Source: JBGQAS01 sp964498605
GTDB taxonomy: Bacteria > Chloroflexota > Anaerolineae > Anaerolineales > Anaerolineaceae
DNA length: 58,340 bases
Reading direction: 5' to 3'
NCBI GenBank assembly: GCA_964498605.1
Contig: CAZCHK010000008.1
Coordinates: 1 to 58,340, forward strand
In this document: piece by piece, positions 16,257 to 24,214 of the stretch
How the letters are laid out: each line of letters opens with the position of its first letter
Position numbering within the stretch: position 1 is the stretch's first letter
Position numbers and translations under genes: made by a program
Notes under the pieces: model-generated
Told to the model about the DNA's origin: nothing
What the model saw: only the letters and a program-made list of their open reading frames with translations
Databases searched by the model: none

Positions 16257-16687
16257 AGAAAGCTGTCGTGTACACGGACGGCGCTTGCGACCCGAACCCT
16301 GGCAGGGGAGGCTGGGCGGCTCTGGTTGTTTCCAACGGGAAGGAAAAAATGATCAGCGGATATGATCCCATTTCAACCAACAACCGCATGGAGATGACCG
16401 CTGCGATCAGGGCATTCCAGTCGATCAAAGACACGGCGCACATTGACATCTTCACCGATTCACAGTACTTGATGAAAGGCATCACTGAATGGATGCCGAA
16501 ATGGATCCAGAAGAATTGGCGCAGCACATCCGGAAAGGTCGCGAATCGCGACCTCTGGGAAGAATTGCTTGAAGCGCTGAAACCCCACCATGTTCATTGG
16601 CATTGGGTGAAAGGGCACGCGGGGGATGAATACAATCAGCGTGTGAATTGGGCAGCCGTTAGAGCCAGGCGAAAGATTTCGGATTGA
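16253..16687 (+). CDS. rnhA: Ribonuclease HI with Asp-to-Asn change at the fourth catalytic position
   Basis: RNase HI cuts the RNA strand of RNA-DNA hybrids. The 144-aa protein shows Asp9 (YTDGAC), Glu47 (NNRMEMTA) and Asp69 (FTDSQY), and the WVKGHAG loop. The usual fourth acidic residue (Asp134 in E. coli, in GHAGxxxNERxDELA) is Asn132 here (GHAGDEYNQRVNWAA). In E. coli, as I recall, the Asn substitution at this site keeps much of the activity, so the enzyme may still work. Start overlaps the preceding stop (ATGA). Confidence 0.92.
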   Translation: MKKAVVYTDGACDPNPGRGGWAALVVSNGKEKMISGYDPISTNNRMEMTAAIRAFQSIKDTAHIDIFTDSQYLMKGITEWMPKWIQKNWRSTSGKVANRDLWEELLEALKPHHVHWHWVKGHAGDEYNQRVNWAAVRARRKISD

Positions 16688-16696
16688 TTAGCTAAC

Positions 16697-16719
16697 AAAA
16701 AAGCGAGCCAAATGCTCGC
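16697..16719 (-). terminator. Terminator of the tRNA-Gly/tRNA-Cys transcript
   Basis: On the minus strand GCGAGC-ATTTG-GCTCGC is followed by a TTTTTT tract, just after tRNA-Cys. Confidence 0.8.
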
Positions 16720-16731
16720 CCTTCGATGAAG

Positions 16732-16802
16732 AGGCGTCGACGGGATTTGAACCCGTGATCAGGGTTTTGCAGACCCTTGCCTTCCCACTTGGCCACGACG
16801 CC
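16732..16802 (-). tRNA. tRNA-Cys (GCA)
   Basis: A full cloverleaf is present on the minus strand. The acceptor is GGCGTCG, the anticodon stem AGGGT/ACCCT with loop CTGCAAA (anticodon GCA), and the T-arm GTTCAAATCC. No CCA is encoded. It lies 12 nt downstream of tRNA-Gly in the same transcript. Confidence 0.95.
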
Positions 16803-16814
16803 GGGTGAATCAAG

Positions 16815-16887
<73 letters not shown>

Positions 16888-16921
16888 ATCTTTTTGCTCG
16901 TCTTGATGACCAAGCGAAGGG

Positions 16922-16950
16922 ATTTTAGCAAAGAACGATGCTTTCGTCAA
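16922..16950 (-). promoter_or_regulatory. Promoter of the tRNA-Gly/tRNA-Cys operon
   Basis: On the minus strand TTGACG (16945-16950) and TAAAAT (16922-16927) are separated by 17 nt, about 35 nt before tRNA-Gly. Confidence 0.7.
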
Positions 16951-17028
16951 CCCAACAGGAAGTGGAAGTTTCTAATTTTTCGCTGCTACTTTTGTTGTAA
17001 AATAATCACAAACCAACAAGGAGTCGAA

Positions 17029-17424
17029 ATGACAAACAATCAAATTCCAGAAAAGAAAGAACCAGATTTTCAAGATTTAATCCCTAAAGAAAATACAGAT
17101 CTTGCGGTAAAGACCAGAACGAACCCGCTGGCGATTGCCAGTCTTGTTTTGGCGTTGTTGCCTGTTTTGTTGAGCTGCTTCTTATTAAGAAATCTTTTTC
17201 TCTTTGGGCTCATAAATGGAATTTGCTACATAGTCGCGATAATTCTGGGAACGGTTGCGAAAAAACAAATCAAAGTTTCCAACAATGAGGTGCGCGGCAA
17301 GGGTATGGCAAATTGGGGAATCGGGATATCTGTCTTGGCGATCGTATTAACAATTGTCCTGATCGTTTTAGCAATTGCCGGTGCTGGCGCCCTTATTCAA
17401 TGGATTCTAAGTATGATTGGTTAA
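17029..17424 (+). CDS. DUF4190-like membrane protein
   Basis: This 131-aa protein has a charged, soluble N-terminus of about 40 residues. Two hydrophobic stretches follow, with a DUF4190-type pattern: NPLAIASLVLALLPVL, then IILGTVAKKQIK and GKGMANWGIGISVLAIVL. The ATG at 17029 follows AAGGAG; the frame is open further upstream only through the tRNA genes. The neighbour at 17517 has the same architecture, so the two are probably paralogues. Function unknown. Confidence 0.78.
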   Translation: MTNNQIPEKKEPDFQDLIPKENTDLAVKTRTNPLAIASLVLALLPVLLSCFLLRNLFLFGLINGICYIVAIILGTVAKKQIKVSNNEVRGKGMANWGIGISVLAIVLTIVLIVLAIAGAGALIQWILSMIG

Positions 17425-17447
17425 AGTCAAAAATTTTTATATAGTGG

Positions 17448-17485
17448 TCAGACCGGGGATTAAACCTACCGGTCTGATTTAATTT
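17448..17485 (+). terminator. Probable terminator
   Basis: Stem TCAGACCGG (17448-17456) pairs with CCGGTCTGA (17469-17477) and is followed by TTTAATTT. It separates the two DUF4190-like genes, so the second needs its own promoter. Confidence 0.65.
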
Positions 17486-17504
17486 CACCACCAACAACCT
17501 TCGA

Positions 17505-17510
17505 TATAAT
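17505..17510 (+). promoter_or_regulatory. -10 box of a leaderless transcript
   Basis: TATAAT ends 6 nt before the ATG at 17517, so transcription would start at or next to the A of the start codon. No Shine-Dalgarno fits in between and no good -35 box is visible. Confidence 0.6.
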
Positions 17511-17516
17511 TTGATC

Positions 17517-17978
17517 ATGAACTCAAGAGATAAAAATAGTCAGAATAGAGACAACGCGATAGAGCTTCCTCCGGCTTTACCGGCCGTCCCCGAACCTTTA
17601 CATGAACATTACCAAAAAAACTACCCTGTGATAAAAACATCGACCCAGGCAATACTAAGCCTGGTCTTTTCTCTTGCTCCGGTTGTTCTGGTTTGGATTC
17701 CGATCCTTTCCTTCCTGGCACTCCTGTGTCCGATCGCTGGAATTATCATGGGATTCATTGCCAAGAAAAAGATTGCTCAAAATCCTTATGAATTATCCGG
17801 GAATGGACTGGCGCTTGGTGGAATCATAACCGGGTTTGTATTGCTGGGATTAACCATTCTGGTTGCCATTACATTGTTTATCATCTCTGCTATAGTTGGA
17901 GCTGTCACTCGCGCCATAGGGGGCGTGATCACCGAGACATTAATTGACATAATTAGCAGGCTTCTTTCCGGGAAGTAA
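17517..17978 (+). CDS. DUF4190-like membrane protein, second copy
   Basis: This 153-aa protein has a Pro-rich soluble N-terminus (ELPPALPAVPEP). A DUF4190-type membrane region follows: QAILSLVFSLAPVVLVW, then IAGIIMGFIAKKKI and GNGLALGGIITGFVLLGLTI, with a last amphipathic helix to the C-terminus. It is of the same type as the preceding gene but separated from it by a terminator. The ATG at 17517 is preferred over TTG 17511 because the -10 box would overlap the latter; the mRNA is predicted to be leaderless. Function unknown. Confidence 0.75.
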   Translation: MNSRDKNSQNRDNAIELPPALPAVPEPLHEHYQKNYPVIKTSTQAILSLVFSLAPVVLVWIPILSFLALLCPIAGIIMGFIAKKKIAQNPYELSGNGLALGGIITGFVLLGLTILVAITLFIISAIVGAVTRAIGGVITETLIDIISRLLSGK

Positions 17979-18000
17979 AGAGGGGTATGAAGTAGCGGGG

Positions 18001-18768
18001 TTAACCGAACCGGCCCTGAACATAATCCTCGGTCCTGGAGTCTTTGGGAGCGATGAAAAGTTGCTTGCCTGTACCGACTTCTATCACTTCACCCTGCAAG
18101 AAGAAGGCTGCATAATCGGCGATACGGGCTGCTTGCTGAACATTGTGCGGAACCAGGACGATGGTGTACGTTTCCTTCAAACGGATGATCAGCTGCTCGA
18201 TCTTCGCGGTGGAAACTGGATCAAGGGCTGATGTGGGTTCATCCAGAAGAATCACCTCCGGCTTCAACGCCAGAACTCTTGCCAGGCACAACCTTTGCTG
18301 CTGCCCGCCAGAAATGGCCACAGCCGGGTCCCGCAGCCGATCTTTGACCTCGTCCCACAAAACAGCCAATCGCAAAGCTTCTTCAACTTTGTCAGATATC
18401 AGGCGCTGGTCTTTTTCCCCTGCCATTTCAAGGCCGAAAGACACGTTATGGAAAATGGATAACGGTAAAGGCATGGGCCGGGAAAAAACAATGCCTATCC
18501 TCCTGCGCAGATCCGCCAGGTCAACATCCTCATCCTCGATGTTCCTGTTTTTAAAAAGTATCCGTCCCGAAACAGACTGTTTCTCCACCAGGTCATTCAA
18601 GCGGTTCATCGAGCGCAGTAACGTCGATTTCCCTCCGCCGCCGGGTCCGAAGAGCACATTGATCGCATTCGCTTTGATGTCCAGATTGATGTTGCGAAGG
18701 CTTTCCGAACCATCCAGATATGTCAGCGAGTAATTCTCGATCTTGATGATATCCATGGGCGTCACCAC
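18001..18768 (-). CDS. pstB: Phosphate ABC transporter ATP-binding protein
   Basis: This 255-aa ATPase powers phosphate uptake with PstC and PstA. Walker A reads GPGGGGKST, where most PstB have GPSGCGKST. The signature AISGGQQQR, Walker B VILLDEPTSALDPVST and switch His in VPHNVQQAARIADY are all present. GTG codons at 18768 and 18765 overlap the pstA stop; ATG 18756 is an alternative start. It is the last gene of pstSCAB, and no phoU follows. Confidence 0.93.
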   Translation of the reverse strand: MVTPMDIIKIENYSLTYLDGSESLRNINLDIKANAINVLFGPGGGGKSTLLRSMNRLNDLVEKQSVSGRILFKNRNIEDEDVDLADLRRRIGIVFSRPMPLPLSIFHNVSFGLEMAGEKDQRLISDKVEEALRLAVLWDEVKDRLRDPAVAISGGQQQRLCLARVLALKPEVILLDEPTSALDPVSTAKIEQLIIRLKETYTIVLVPHNVQQAARIADYAAFFLQGEVIEVGTGKQLFIAPKDSRTEDYVQGRFG

Positions 18769-19625
18769 TGGCGTTTGGCTCGGGCGCGTGATCGGATGAT
18801 CGTCGCGATCACATTCATTCCAAGGACGAATATCAACAGTACTAGGACTGTGGCGTATTGAATTTGGATGGGCATGCCGGGGACTTGAGTGGAAATGACA
18901 AAGATATGATAAGGCAATGCCATGGTGGGATCAAGCGGTGAATTGGGGAGCCTGGGAAGAAAGAATGCGGCTCCGGTAAAAAGGATTGGGGCAGTCTCAC
19001 CCGCGGCTCTTTCAAGCCCGAGAATCACACCCGTGAGGATGCCAGGCATTGCCTGCGGCAGGATGATCCTGCGAATGACCTGCCACTGTGTCGCACCCAA
19101 TGATATACCCACCACGCGAAAGGATGTCGGGACCTGTCGGAGAGCTTCTTCCGTCGTGCTGATAATCACCGGTAAAGTCATGATCGATAATGTCAGTGAA
19201 GCCGCCAGGATGCTGGTGCCAAGTTTCAGGAACAAAACGAACAACCCAAGACCGAATAAACCATAAACCACGGACGGTATTCCGGCAAGGTTGATGATCG
19301 CTATCCGGATGAGCAGCGTCCAGCGGTTTTCCCTTGCGTACTCCGCGATATAAATCCCGGCCGCGATACCAAGCGGAACCGAGAATACTGCTGTGCCAAC
19401 CGTCAGCCACAGTGTGCCAACGATCGCTGGAAGGATCCCCCCTTCGGTCATTCCCTTGCTGGGCATGGTCGAAAGGAATTCCCAGCTAATCCCTGAAACG
19501 CCATGAACCATGATGAATACTACAATCCCGACGATTGGCAGAACGGTTACGAGAGCAACACCCCGCAGAAGAAGAAATCCCCAGATCTCATCTTTGTGCA
19601 GAGGGGCTCTGGACGCGCTCTTCAC
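18762..19625 (-). CDS. pstA: Phosphate ABC transporter permease PstA
   Basis: This 287-aa inner-membrane permease has six predicted helices. PstA-type sequences include GIAAGIYIAEYA, LAGIPSVVYGLFGLGLFV and LRQVPTSFRVVGISLGATQWQVIRRIILPQAMPGILTGVILGLERAAGETAPI (shortened here to the recognisable EAA loop LGATQWQVI). The start overlaps the pstC stop by 4 nt. It pairs with PstC to form the phosphate channel. Confidence 0.94.
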   Translation of the reverse strand: MKSASRAPLHKDEIWGFLLLRGVALVTVLPIVGIVVFIMVHGVSGISWEFLSTMPSKGMTEGGILPAIVGTLWLTVGTAVFSVPLGIAAGIYIAEYARENRWTLLIRIAIINLAGIPSVVYGLFGLGLFVLFLKLGTSILAASLTLSIMTLPVIISTTEEALRQVPTSFRVVGISLGATQWQVIRRIILPQAMPGILTGVILGLERAAGETAPILFTGAAFFLPRLPNSPLDPTMALPYHIFVISTQVPGMPIQIQYATVLVLLIFVLGMNVIATIIRSRARAKRQW

Positions 19626-20518
19626 GATAAAACCCTTTCACTTCTTTTCTTTTTCTTAAAACTTACCCAGGACGCGGCAATGTTGATCCCGAGGGACAAA
19701 AGGAAAAGAATGATCCCGATAAAAAACAGTACATGGTAATGAACACTGTTTCTGGCAACCTCGCCCATTTCGGATGCAATCGTCGCTGTCATCGTCCTCA
19801 CGGGAAGCAGTATTGCGTCCCACGTCTTCGGAACCACGGGGGCGTTCCCGGTGACCAGCATGACGGCCATCGTTTCTCCCAACGCCCGTCCAACACCCAG
19901 CATCACCGCCGTAATGACACCTGATCTTGCTGCAGGCAGCGTCACGCCCCAGATCGTCTGCCACCTGGTCGCACCTAATGCAATGGAAGCTTCACGGTAA
20001 GATTTGGGAACAGCATTCAACGCATCTTCTGCTATGGACACGATCGTTGGAATGGCGATCATGCCTAGAAGGATAGCGCCGGTCAGAGCCGTTAAACCCG
20101 TTGCCAATCCCAGTGTTTTCCTTAAGAAAGGGGCTATGACAAAATAGCCGATGAAGCCGAGAACCACTGAGGGTAAACCAGCCAACACTTCAATAATTGG
20201 TTTTAAGATTTCCTTGACAGCCTGTGGCGCGATTTCTGATATATACACCGCGGTGCCCACCCCAAATGGAAGGGCAATCATCACAGCAGCGATCGTGACA
20301 AGCAGCGAGCCGCCCAGCAGCGGCCAGATACCGTAGTATCCTTCTGTCGGGTACCAAATTGAATTGAACAGCTCAGACAGTTCAACTTCTCCCAACGCAG
20401 GCAACCCTTCTCTCAACAGAAATAGGAAGATGACTGTCACGAGCACGATGCTTGAATATCCCGCCAGCTTAATGAGTGTGGACGCGGATCGATCGTTTCG
20501 GGCTGCGTGCGAGGTCAT
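19622..20518 (-). CDS. pstC: Phosphate ABC transporter permease PstC
   Basis: This 298-aa permease has six helices. Typical PstC segments are FGVGTAVYISEIA, LAGLPSVVLGFIGYF and the EAA loop LNAVPKSYREASIALGATRW. The ATG at 20518 overlaps the pstS stop as ATGA; the frame continues upstream only inside pstS. A large periplasmic loop (PALGEVELSELFNSIWYP) follows the first helix, as in other PstC proteins. Confidence 0.94.
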   Translation of the reverse strand: MTSHAARNDRSASTLIKLAGYSSIVLVTVIFLFLLREGLPALGEVELSELFNSIWYPTEGYYGIWPLLGGSLLVTIAAVMIALPFGVGTAVYISEIAPQAVKEILKPIIEVLAGLPSVVLGFIGYFVIAPFLRKTLGLATGLTALTGAILLGMIAIPTIVSIAEDALNAVPKSYREASIALGATRWQTIWGVTLPAARSGVITAVMLGVGRALGETMAVMLVTGNAPVVPKTWDAILLPVRTMTATIASEMGEVARNSVHYHVLFFIGIILFLLSLGINIAASWVSFKKKKRSERVLS

Positions 20519-21399
20519 TCTTTGATCGTCCCGTCTACGGGTACGAAGCCCAGATCGGTGACGATGGATTGTCCATCCTCGGAGATGATCCAATCCAGGT
20601 AATCGCGAACCTCCTTGGCAGGTTCCCCCCTGGTATACATATACAAAGCGCGTGAAATGGGATACGTTCCATTGTTCACGGATGCGACGGAGGGCAGCAC
20701 CGGCAAACTGGAATTGTTCACAGCCACCCCGAGCACTTTTACATCTGAGGTGATATATCCCAACCCGTCGTAGCCAATTGCGTTGGGATTATCTTTCACT
20801 TCGGTGATGATTCCTTCCGAAGAAGGAAGCAGCAGAACTGTCGGCGCGAATATCGACGGATCATCCGGATTGTTCATCCTGATAACAGTTTCGAGGAAGT
20901 ATACGTGCGTGCCTGAATTAGATTCACGCGATAAGGCGACAATGGGCCTGTCTTCCCCGCCCACCTGTTTCCAGTTGGTATACTCACCTTTGAATATGCG
21001 CGACACTTGTTCCAGCGATAACGACTTCACCGGGTTATGCTGATTGACGATGACGGCAATGGCGTCTTTGGCGACGATGAACTCGACTGGATCGAAGCCT
21101 TTGGTTTGTGCCTGGCTTATCTCCTCTTCTTTTATCTGCCGTGAAGCATTGGCAATATCCACGGTTCCGTTGATCAGGGAGGTGATTCCGGTTCCAGAGC
21201 CACCCCCGGTAATTGAGAGGGATACTCCAGGATATTTGATCTTATACGCCTCCGCCCAGGCCAGGGCAAGATTTACCATCGTATCCGAGCCTTTGTTCTG
21301 GATCGTAAGAACTGGCTGATTGGCCGATGGGGACGAGCTGCTGCAAGCTACCAGGCTGATGGCGAGAATTAGGACAGAGAGGATATATTTCCGATCCAC
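20515..21399 (-). CDS. pstS: Phosphate-binding lipoprotein PstS
   Basis: This 294-aa lipoprotein has a signal peptide with lipobox LVAC (Cys19) and binds phosphate for the PstCAB importer. Phosphate-contacting regions are recognisable: KGSDTMVNLALAWAE, GGGSGTGITSLINGTVDIANASR and ALSRESNSGTHVYFLE. The GTG at 21399 puts the lipobox at the normal place; an open frame to 21501 has no lipobox-compatible start. A TATAAT lies 7 nt before the GTG, so the mRNA is probably leaderless. No Pho box was recognised. Confidence 0.93.
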   Translation of the reverse strand: MDRKYILSVLILAISLVACSSSSPSANQPVLTIQNKGSDTMVNLALAWAEAYKIKYPGVSLSITGGGSGTGITSLINGTVDIANASRQIKEEEISQAQTKGFDPVEFIVAKDAIAVIVNQHNPVKSLSLEQVSRIFKGEYTNWKQVGGEDRPIVALSRESNSGTHVYFLETVIRMNNPDDPSIFAPTVLLLPSSEGIITEVKDNPNAIGYDGLGYITSDVKVLGVAVNNSSLPVLPSVASVNNGTYPISRALYMYTRGEPAKEVRDYLDWIISEDGQSIVTDLGFVPVDGTIKE

Positions 21400-21406
21400 A
21401 AGGGAA

Positions 21407-21412
21407 ATTATA
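21407..21412 (-). promoter_or_regulatory. -10 box of the leaderless pst operon transcript
   Basis: On the minus strand TATAAT is followed by TTCCCTT (7 nt) and then the GTG start codon of pstS at 21399. The divergent gyrA promoter lies about 40 nt away. Confidence 0.6.
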
Positions 21413-21448
21413 ATGTAAACCCTCCGCAGATGAGCTTTCTGATTAAGG

Positions 21449-21454
21449 TATAAT
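21449..21454 (+). promoter_or_regulatory. -10 box upstream of gyrA
   Basis: TATAAT lies 34 nt before the gyrA ATG. The leader has room for the GAGG ribosome binding site. No convincing -35 box is visible. Confidence 0.5.
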
Positions 21455-21488
21455 CCCCTCTCGCCCGAAACCTGATTGAGGATGGAAT

Positions 21489-23987
21489 ATGGATACTGCA
21501 AAAGAAGACAAAAATCCGGTCGTTGATATAGACGAACAAATGCGTTCTGCGTATCTGGATTACGCCATGAGCACGATCGTCGCTCGCGCCCTGCCAGACG
21601 CGCGCGATGGATTGAAGCCGGTACACCGCCGTATCCTGTACGCCATGCTGGATATGGGTATCCGTGCGAACAGCGCCTACAAAAAATCCGCGCGCATTGT
21701 TGGTGAAGTGTTGGGTAAGTATCATCCCCATGGGGACCAGGCAGTCTATGAAGCTATGGCCCGCATGGCACAAAATTTCTCGATGCGCTATATGCTGGTT
21801 GATGGCCAGGGAAATTTTGGTTCCATCGATGGCGACCCGCCAGCAGCCATCCGCTATACGGAAGCCAGGCTTGACGCCTTGGCTGAAGAGCTGCTGGAGG
21901 ATATCGATAAGAACACCGTAGATTTTGTCGACAACTTCGATGGGTCACTTCAGGAGCCATCCATATTGCCTGGAAAATTTCCCAACCTGCTTCTGAATGG
22001 TTCGTACGGAATAGCTGTCGGAATGGCCACGAATATCCCTCCTCACAACCTGAAAGAACTGACAGCGGCGATATCATACTTGATCGATCATTACGAACAC
22101 ATGGATGACGTGAACATTGACAAGTTGATGGAGTTTATCCCCGGCCCCGATTTTCCAACCGGGGGAATCATCATCGGCAGTGAGGGCATCAAACAGGCAT
22201 ACAGCACCGGACGAGGACGCCTGATTGTCCGCGGCATGACGCAAATCGAAGAAACGAAAAATGGCCGCCAGAGGATTGTGATCACCGAGATCCCTTATCA
22301 AGTGAATAAAACCAATCTGATCGAGCGCATTGCGGATCTGGTGCGGGATGGAAAGATCACAGACATTTCGGATCTGCGGGATGAATCGGATCGACGGGGG
22401 ATGGGGATCATCATCGAGCTGAAACGCGGCGCAATCGCCCTGAAAGTCCTCAACCAGCTGTATAAATTCACACCGCTGCAGTCAACCTACAGCATTCATC
22501 TTTTAGCACTTGTCGAAGGTGAGCCCCGTCTTTTGTCCCTTAAAAGGGCGCTGCAGGTGTTTTTGGACCACCGCAAGCAGGTCATCACAAGGCGATCTCA
22601 ATATGATCTGGAAAAAGCACGCCAAAGGGATCACATTCTCCAGGGTTATTTGATCGCTTTGGCCAATCTGGATGCAGTCATCCGGACGATCAAAGAGTCA
22701 CCCGACGCGGACACAGCGAAAGACAGATTGGTCAAACAGTTTAAACTGACCGAGGTTCAGGCCCAGGCAATCCTGGACATGCAGCTGCGCAGACTGGCTG
22801 CATTGGAAAGACAGAAGATTGAAGAAGAACACAGAGAACTACTGAAACGAATTGCGTATCTTGAGGATTTGTTAGCCCACCCGGAAAAGATGCTGGAGGT
22901 GATGCGGTCAGATCTCAATGACATGGCGGAAAAATATGGGGATCAACGGCGCACAAGGATTCAGGGTGAGAACGCGAAATCTTTCAATGACGAGGACCTT
23001 GTTACGGATGAGCCAGTCCTGATCACTGTTACACAGAAGGGGTATATCAAAAGGGTTGCGGCTGGCTTATATCGAACACAATCGAAAGGCGCGCGGGGTG
23101 TATCCGGTCAGGCGATGAGGGAGGAGGACGCGGTACTGATCCTCCTGCCAGCACGAACGCTTCAAAATATTTTATTCTTTTCCGACAAAGGAAAGGTGTT
23201 CTCTGAGAAAGCGTACCGCATCCCTGATGCCAATCGGACTGATAAGGGTGTGCCGATCATCAACGTCATCGCGACAAGCCCCGGAGAGCGCATCACTGCT
23301 GCAGTGGCAGTGCCCTCCTTTGACAAGGACCTCTATTGCGTGATGGCGACTTTAAGCGGTACGGTCAAGAGGATCGCATTGTCTGAATTCAACAGTGTCC
23401 GCCCATCCGGTATGGCTGCCATGAAGCTGGCTGGGAAGGACGAACTGGGTTGGGTGCGATTAACCAACGGCAATGATGAATTAATCCTCGTCACCGCAAA
23501 AGGAAGAGCATTGCGGATAAAAGAAACAGATATTCGTCCTTCAGGCCGGCAGGCGGGTGGAGTCACTGGCATAAAGCTGCAGGGGGATGATCTGCTTGCG
23601 TCCATGGACGTTGTTGCAGCAGGAGGATTTTTGCTGGTTGCAACCCTGAATGGGTACGGAAAGCGGACATCCTTAGACGATTATCCCGCCAAGAACCGCG
23701 CGACTCAGGGCGTGACCGCGTTGGACGACAAGTACTTTTCGAAAACAGGAAACATCTGCGCGGCCAGGGTTGTAAACAGTGAAGATGAAATAACAATGGT
23801 TTCAGCAAATGGCATCATGTTGAGAGTAAAAGTTGAAGTCGTTCCAGTGAGTGGGAGAAGTACGCGGGGTTCAATTATCATGGCGCTTGGAGAGGGTGAT
23901 GCGTTATCATCACTGGCCTGCCTTTCAGCTGATTTTCTTCAAGCAGAATCAAGCGAAGATGAAAAGACCCCCTCAAAGGGTTCTTAA
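21489..23987 (+). CDS. gyrA: DNA gyrase subunit A (type IIA topoisomerase A subunit)
   Basis: This 832-aa subunit breaks and rejoins DNA; the catalytic Tyr is residue 123 in AIRYTEARL. The N-terminal region is canonical (YAMSTIVARALPDARDGLKPVHRRILYAM, shortened recognition DGLKPVHRRI), and the C-terminal part has six beta-pinwheel repeats. The GyrA box, normally close to QRRGGKG, reads QSKGARG here, so assignment to ParC is not excluded. No gyrB is adjacent. The stop overlaps the convergent 76-aa gene by 4 nt. Confidence 0.93.
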   Translation: MDTAKEDKNPVVDIDEQMRSAYLDYAMSTIVARALPDARDGLKPVHRRILYAMLDMGIRANSAYKKSARIVGEVLGKYHPHGDQAVYEAMARMAQNFSMRYMLVDGQGNFGSIDGDPPAAIRYTEARLDALAEELLEDIDKNTVDFVDNFDGSLQEPSILPGKFPNLLLNGSYGIAVGMATNIPPHNLKELTAAISYLIDHYEHMDDVNIDKLMEFIPGPDFPTGGIIIGSEGIKQAYSTGRGRLIVRGMTQIEETKNGRQRIVITEIPYQVNKTNLIERIADLVRDGKITDISDLRDESDRRGMGIIIELKRGAIALKVLNQLYKFTPLQSTYSIHLLALVEGEPRLLSLKRALQVFLDHRKQVITRRSQYDLEKARQRDHILQGYLIALANLDAVIRTIKESPDADTAKDRLVKQFKLTEVQAQAILDMQLRRLAALERQKIEEEHRELLKRIAYLEDLLAHPEKMLEVMRSDLNDMAEKYGDQRRTRIQGENAKSFNDEDLVTDEPVLITVTQKGYIKRVAAGLYRTQSKGARGVSGQAMREEDAVLILLPARTLQNILFFSDKGKVFSEKAYRIPDANRTDKGVPIINVIATSPGERITAAVAVPSFDKDLYCVMATLSGTVKRIALSEFNSVRPSGMAAMKLAGKDELGWVRLTNGNDELILVTAKGRALRIKETDIRPSGRQAGGVTGIKLQGDDLLASMDVVAAGGFLLVATLNGYGKRTSLDDYPAKNRATQGVTALDDKYFSKTGNICAARVVNSEDEITMVSANGIMLRVKVEVVPVSGRSTRGSIIMALGEGDALSSLACLSADFLQAESSEDEKTPSKGS

Positions 23988-24214
23988 AATGGAAAGTTGA
24001 TCTTTCCAAAAATGACGAGACATGCAGTGCCAATAACACAGGTGACAAGCAGGAGCAGGCTTGCTACGATGAATCGTTGGGCAGGGCTCATCCCCAAGAA
24101 TTTTTTCTTCCCAGGAGCATCAAGCGGATAGAATTCCGGGGTGTCTACTTTTAGTTCCTGAACTTCTTCCTTATTGTCCTCTAATGCAGAACTGCGCAGA
24201 TCATCCAGCATCAC
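23984..24214 (-). CDS. Small single-helix membrane protein downstream of birA
   Basis: This 76-aa protein has an acidic N-terminal half (EDNKEEVQELKVDTPEFYP), a basic patch (GKKKF) and one membrane helix (about residues 46-70). The start overlaps the birA stop as ATGA, so it is probably translated with birA. Not recognised as a known family. Confidence 0.65.
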   Translation of the reverse strand: MMLDDLRSSALEDNKEEVQELKVDTPEFYPLDAPGKKKFLGMSPAQRFIVASLLLLVTCVIGTACLVIFGKINFPF

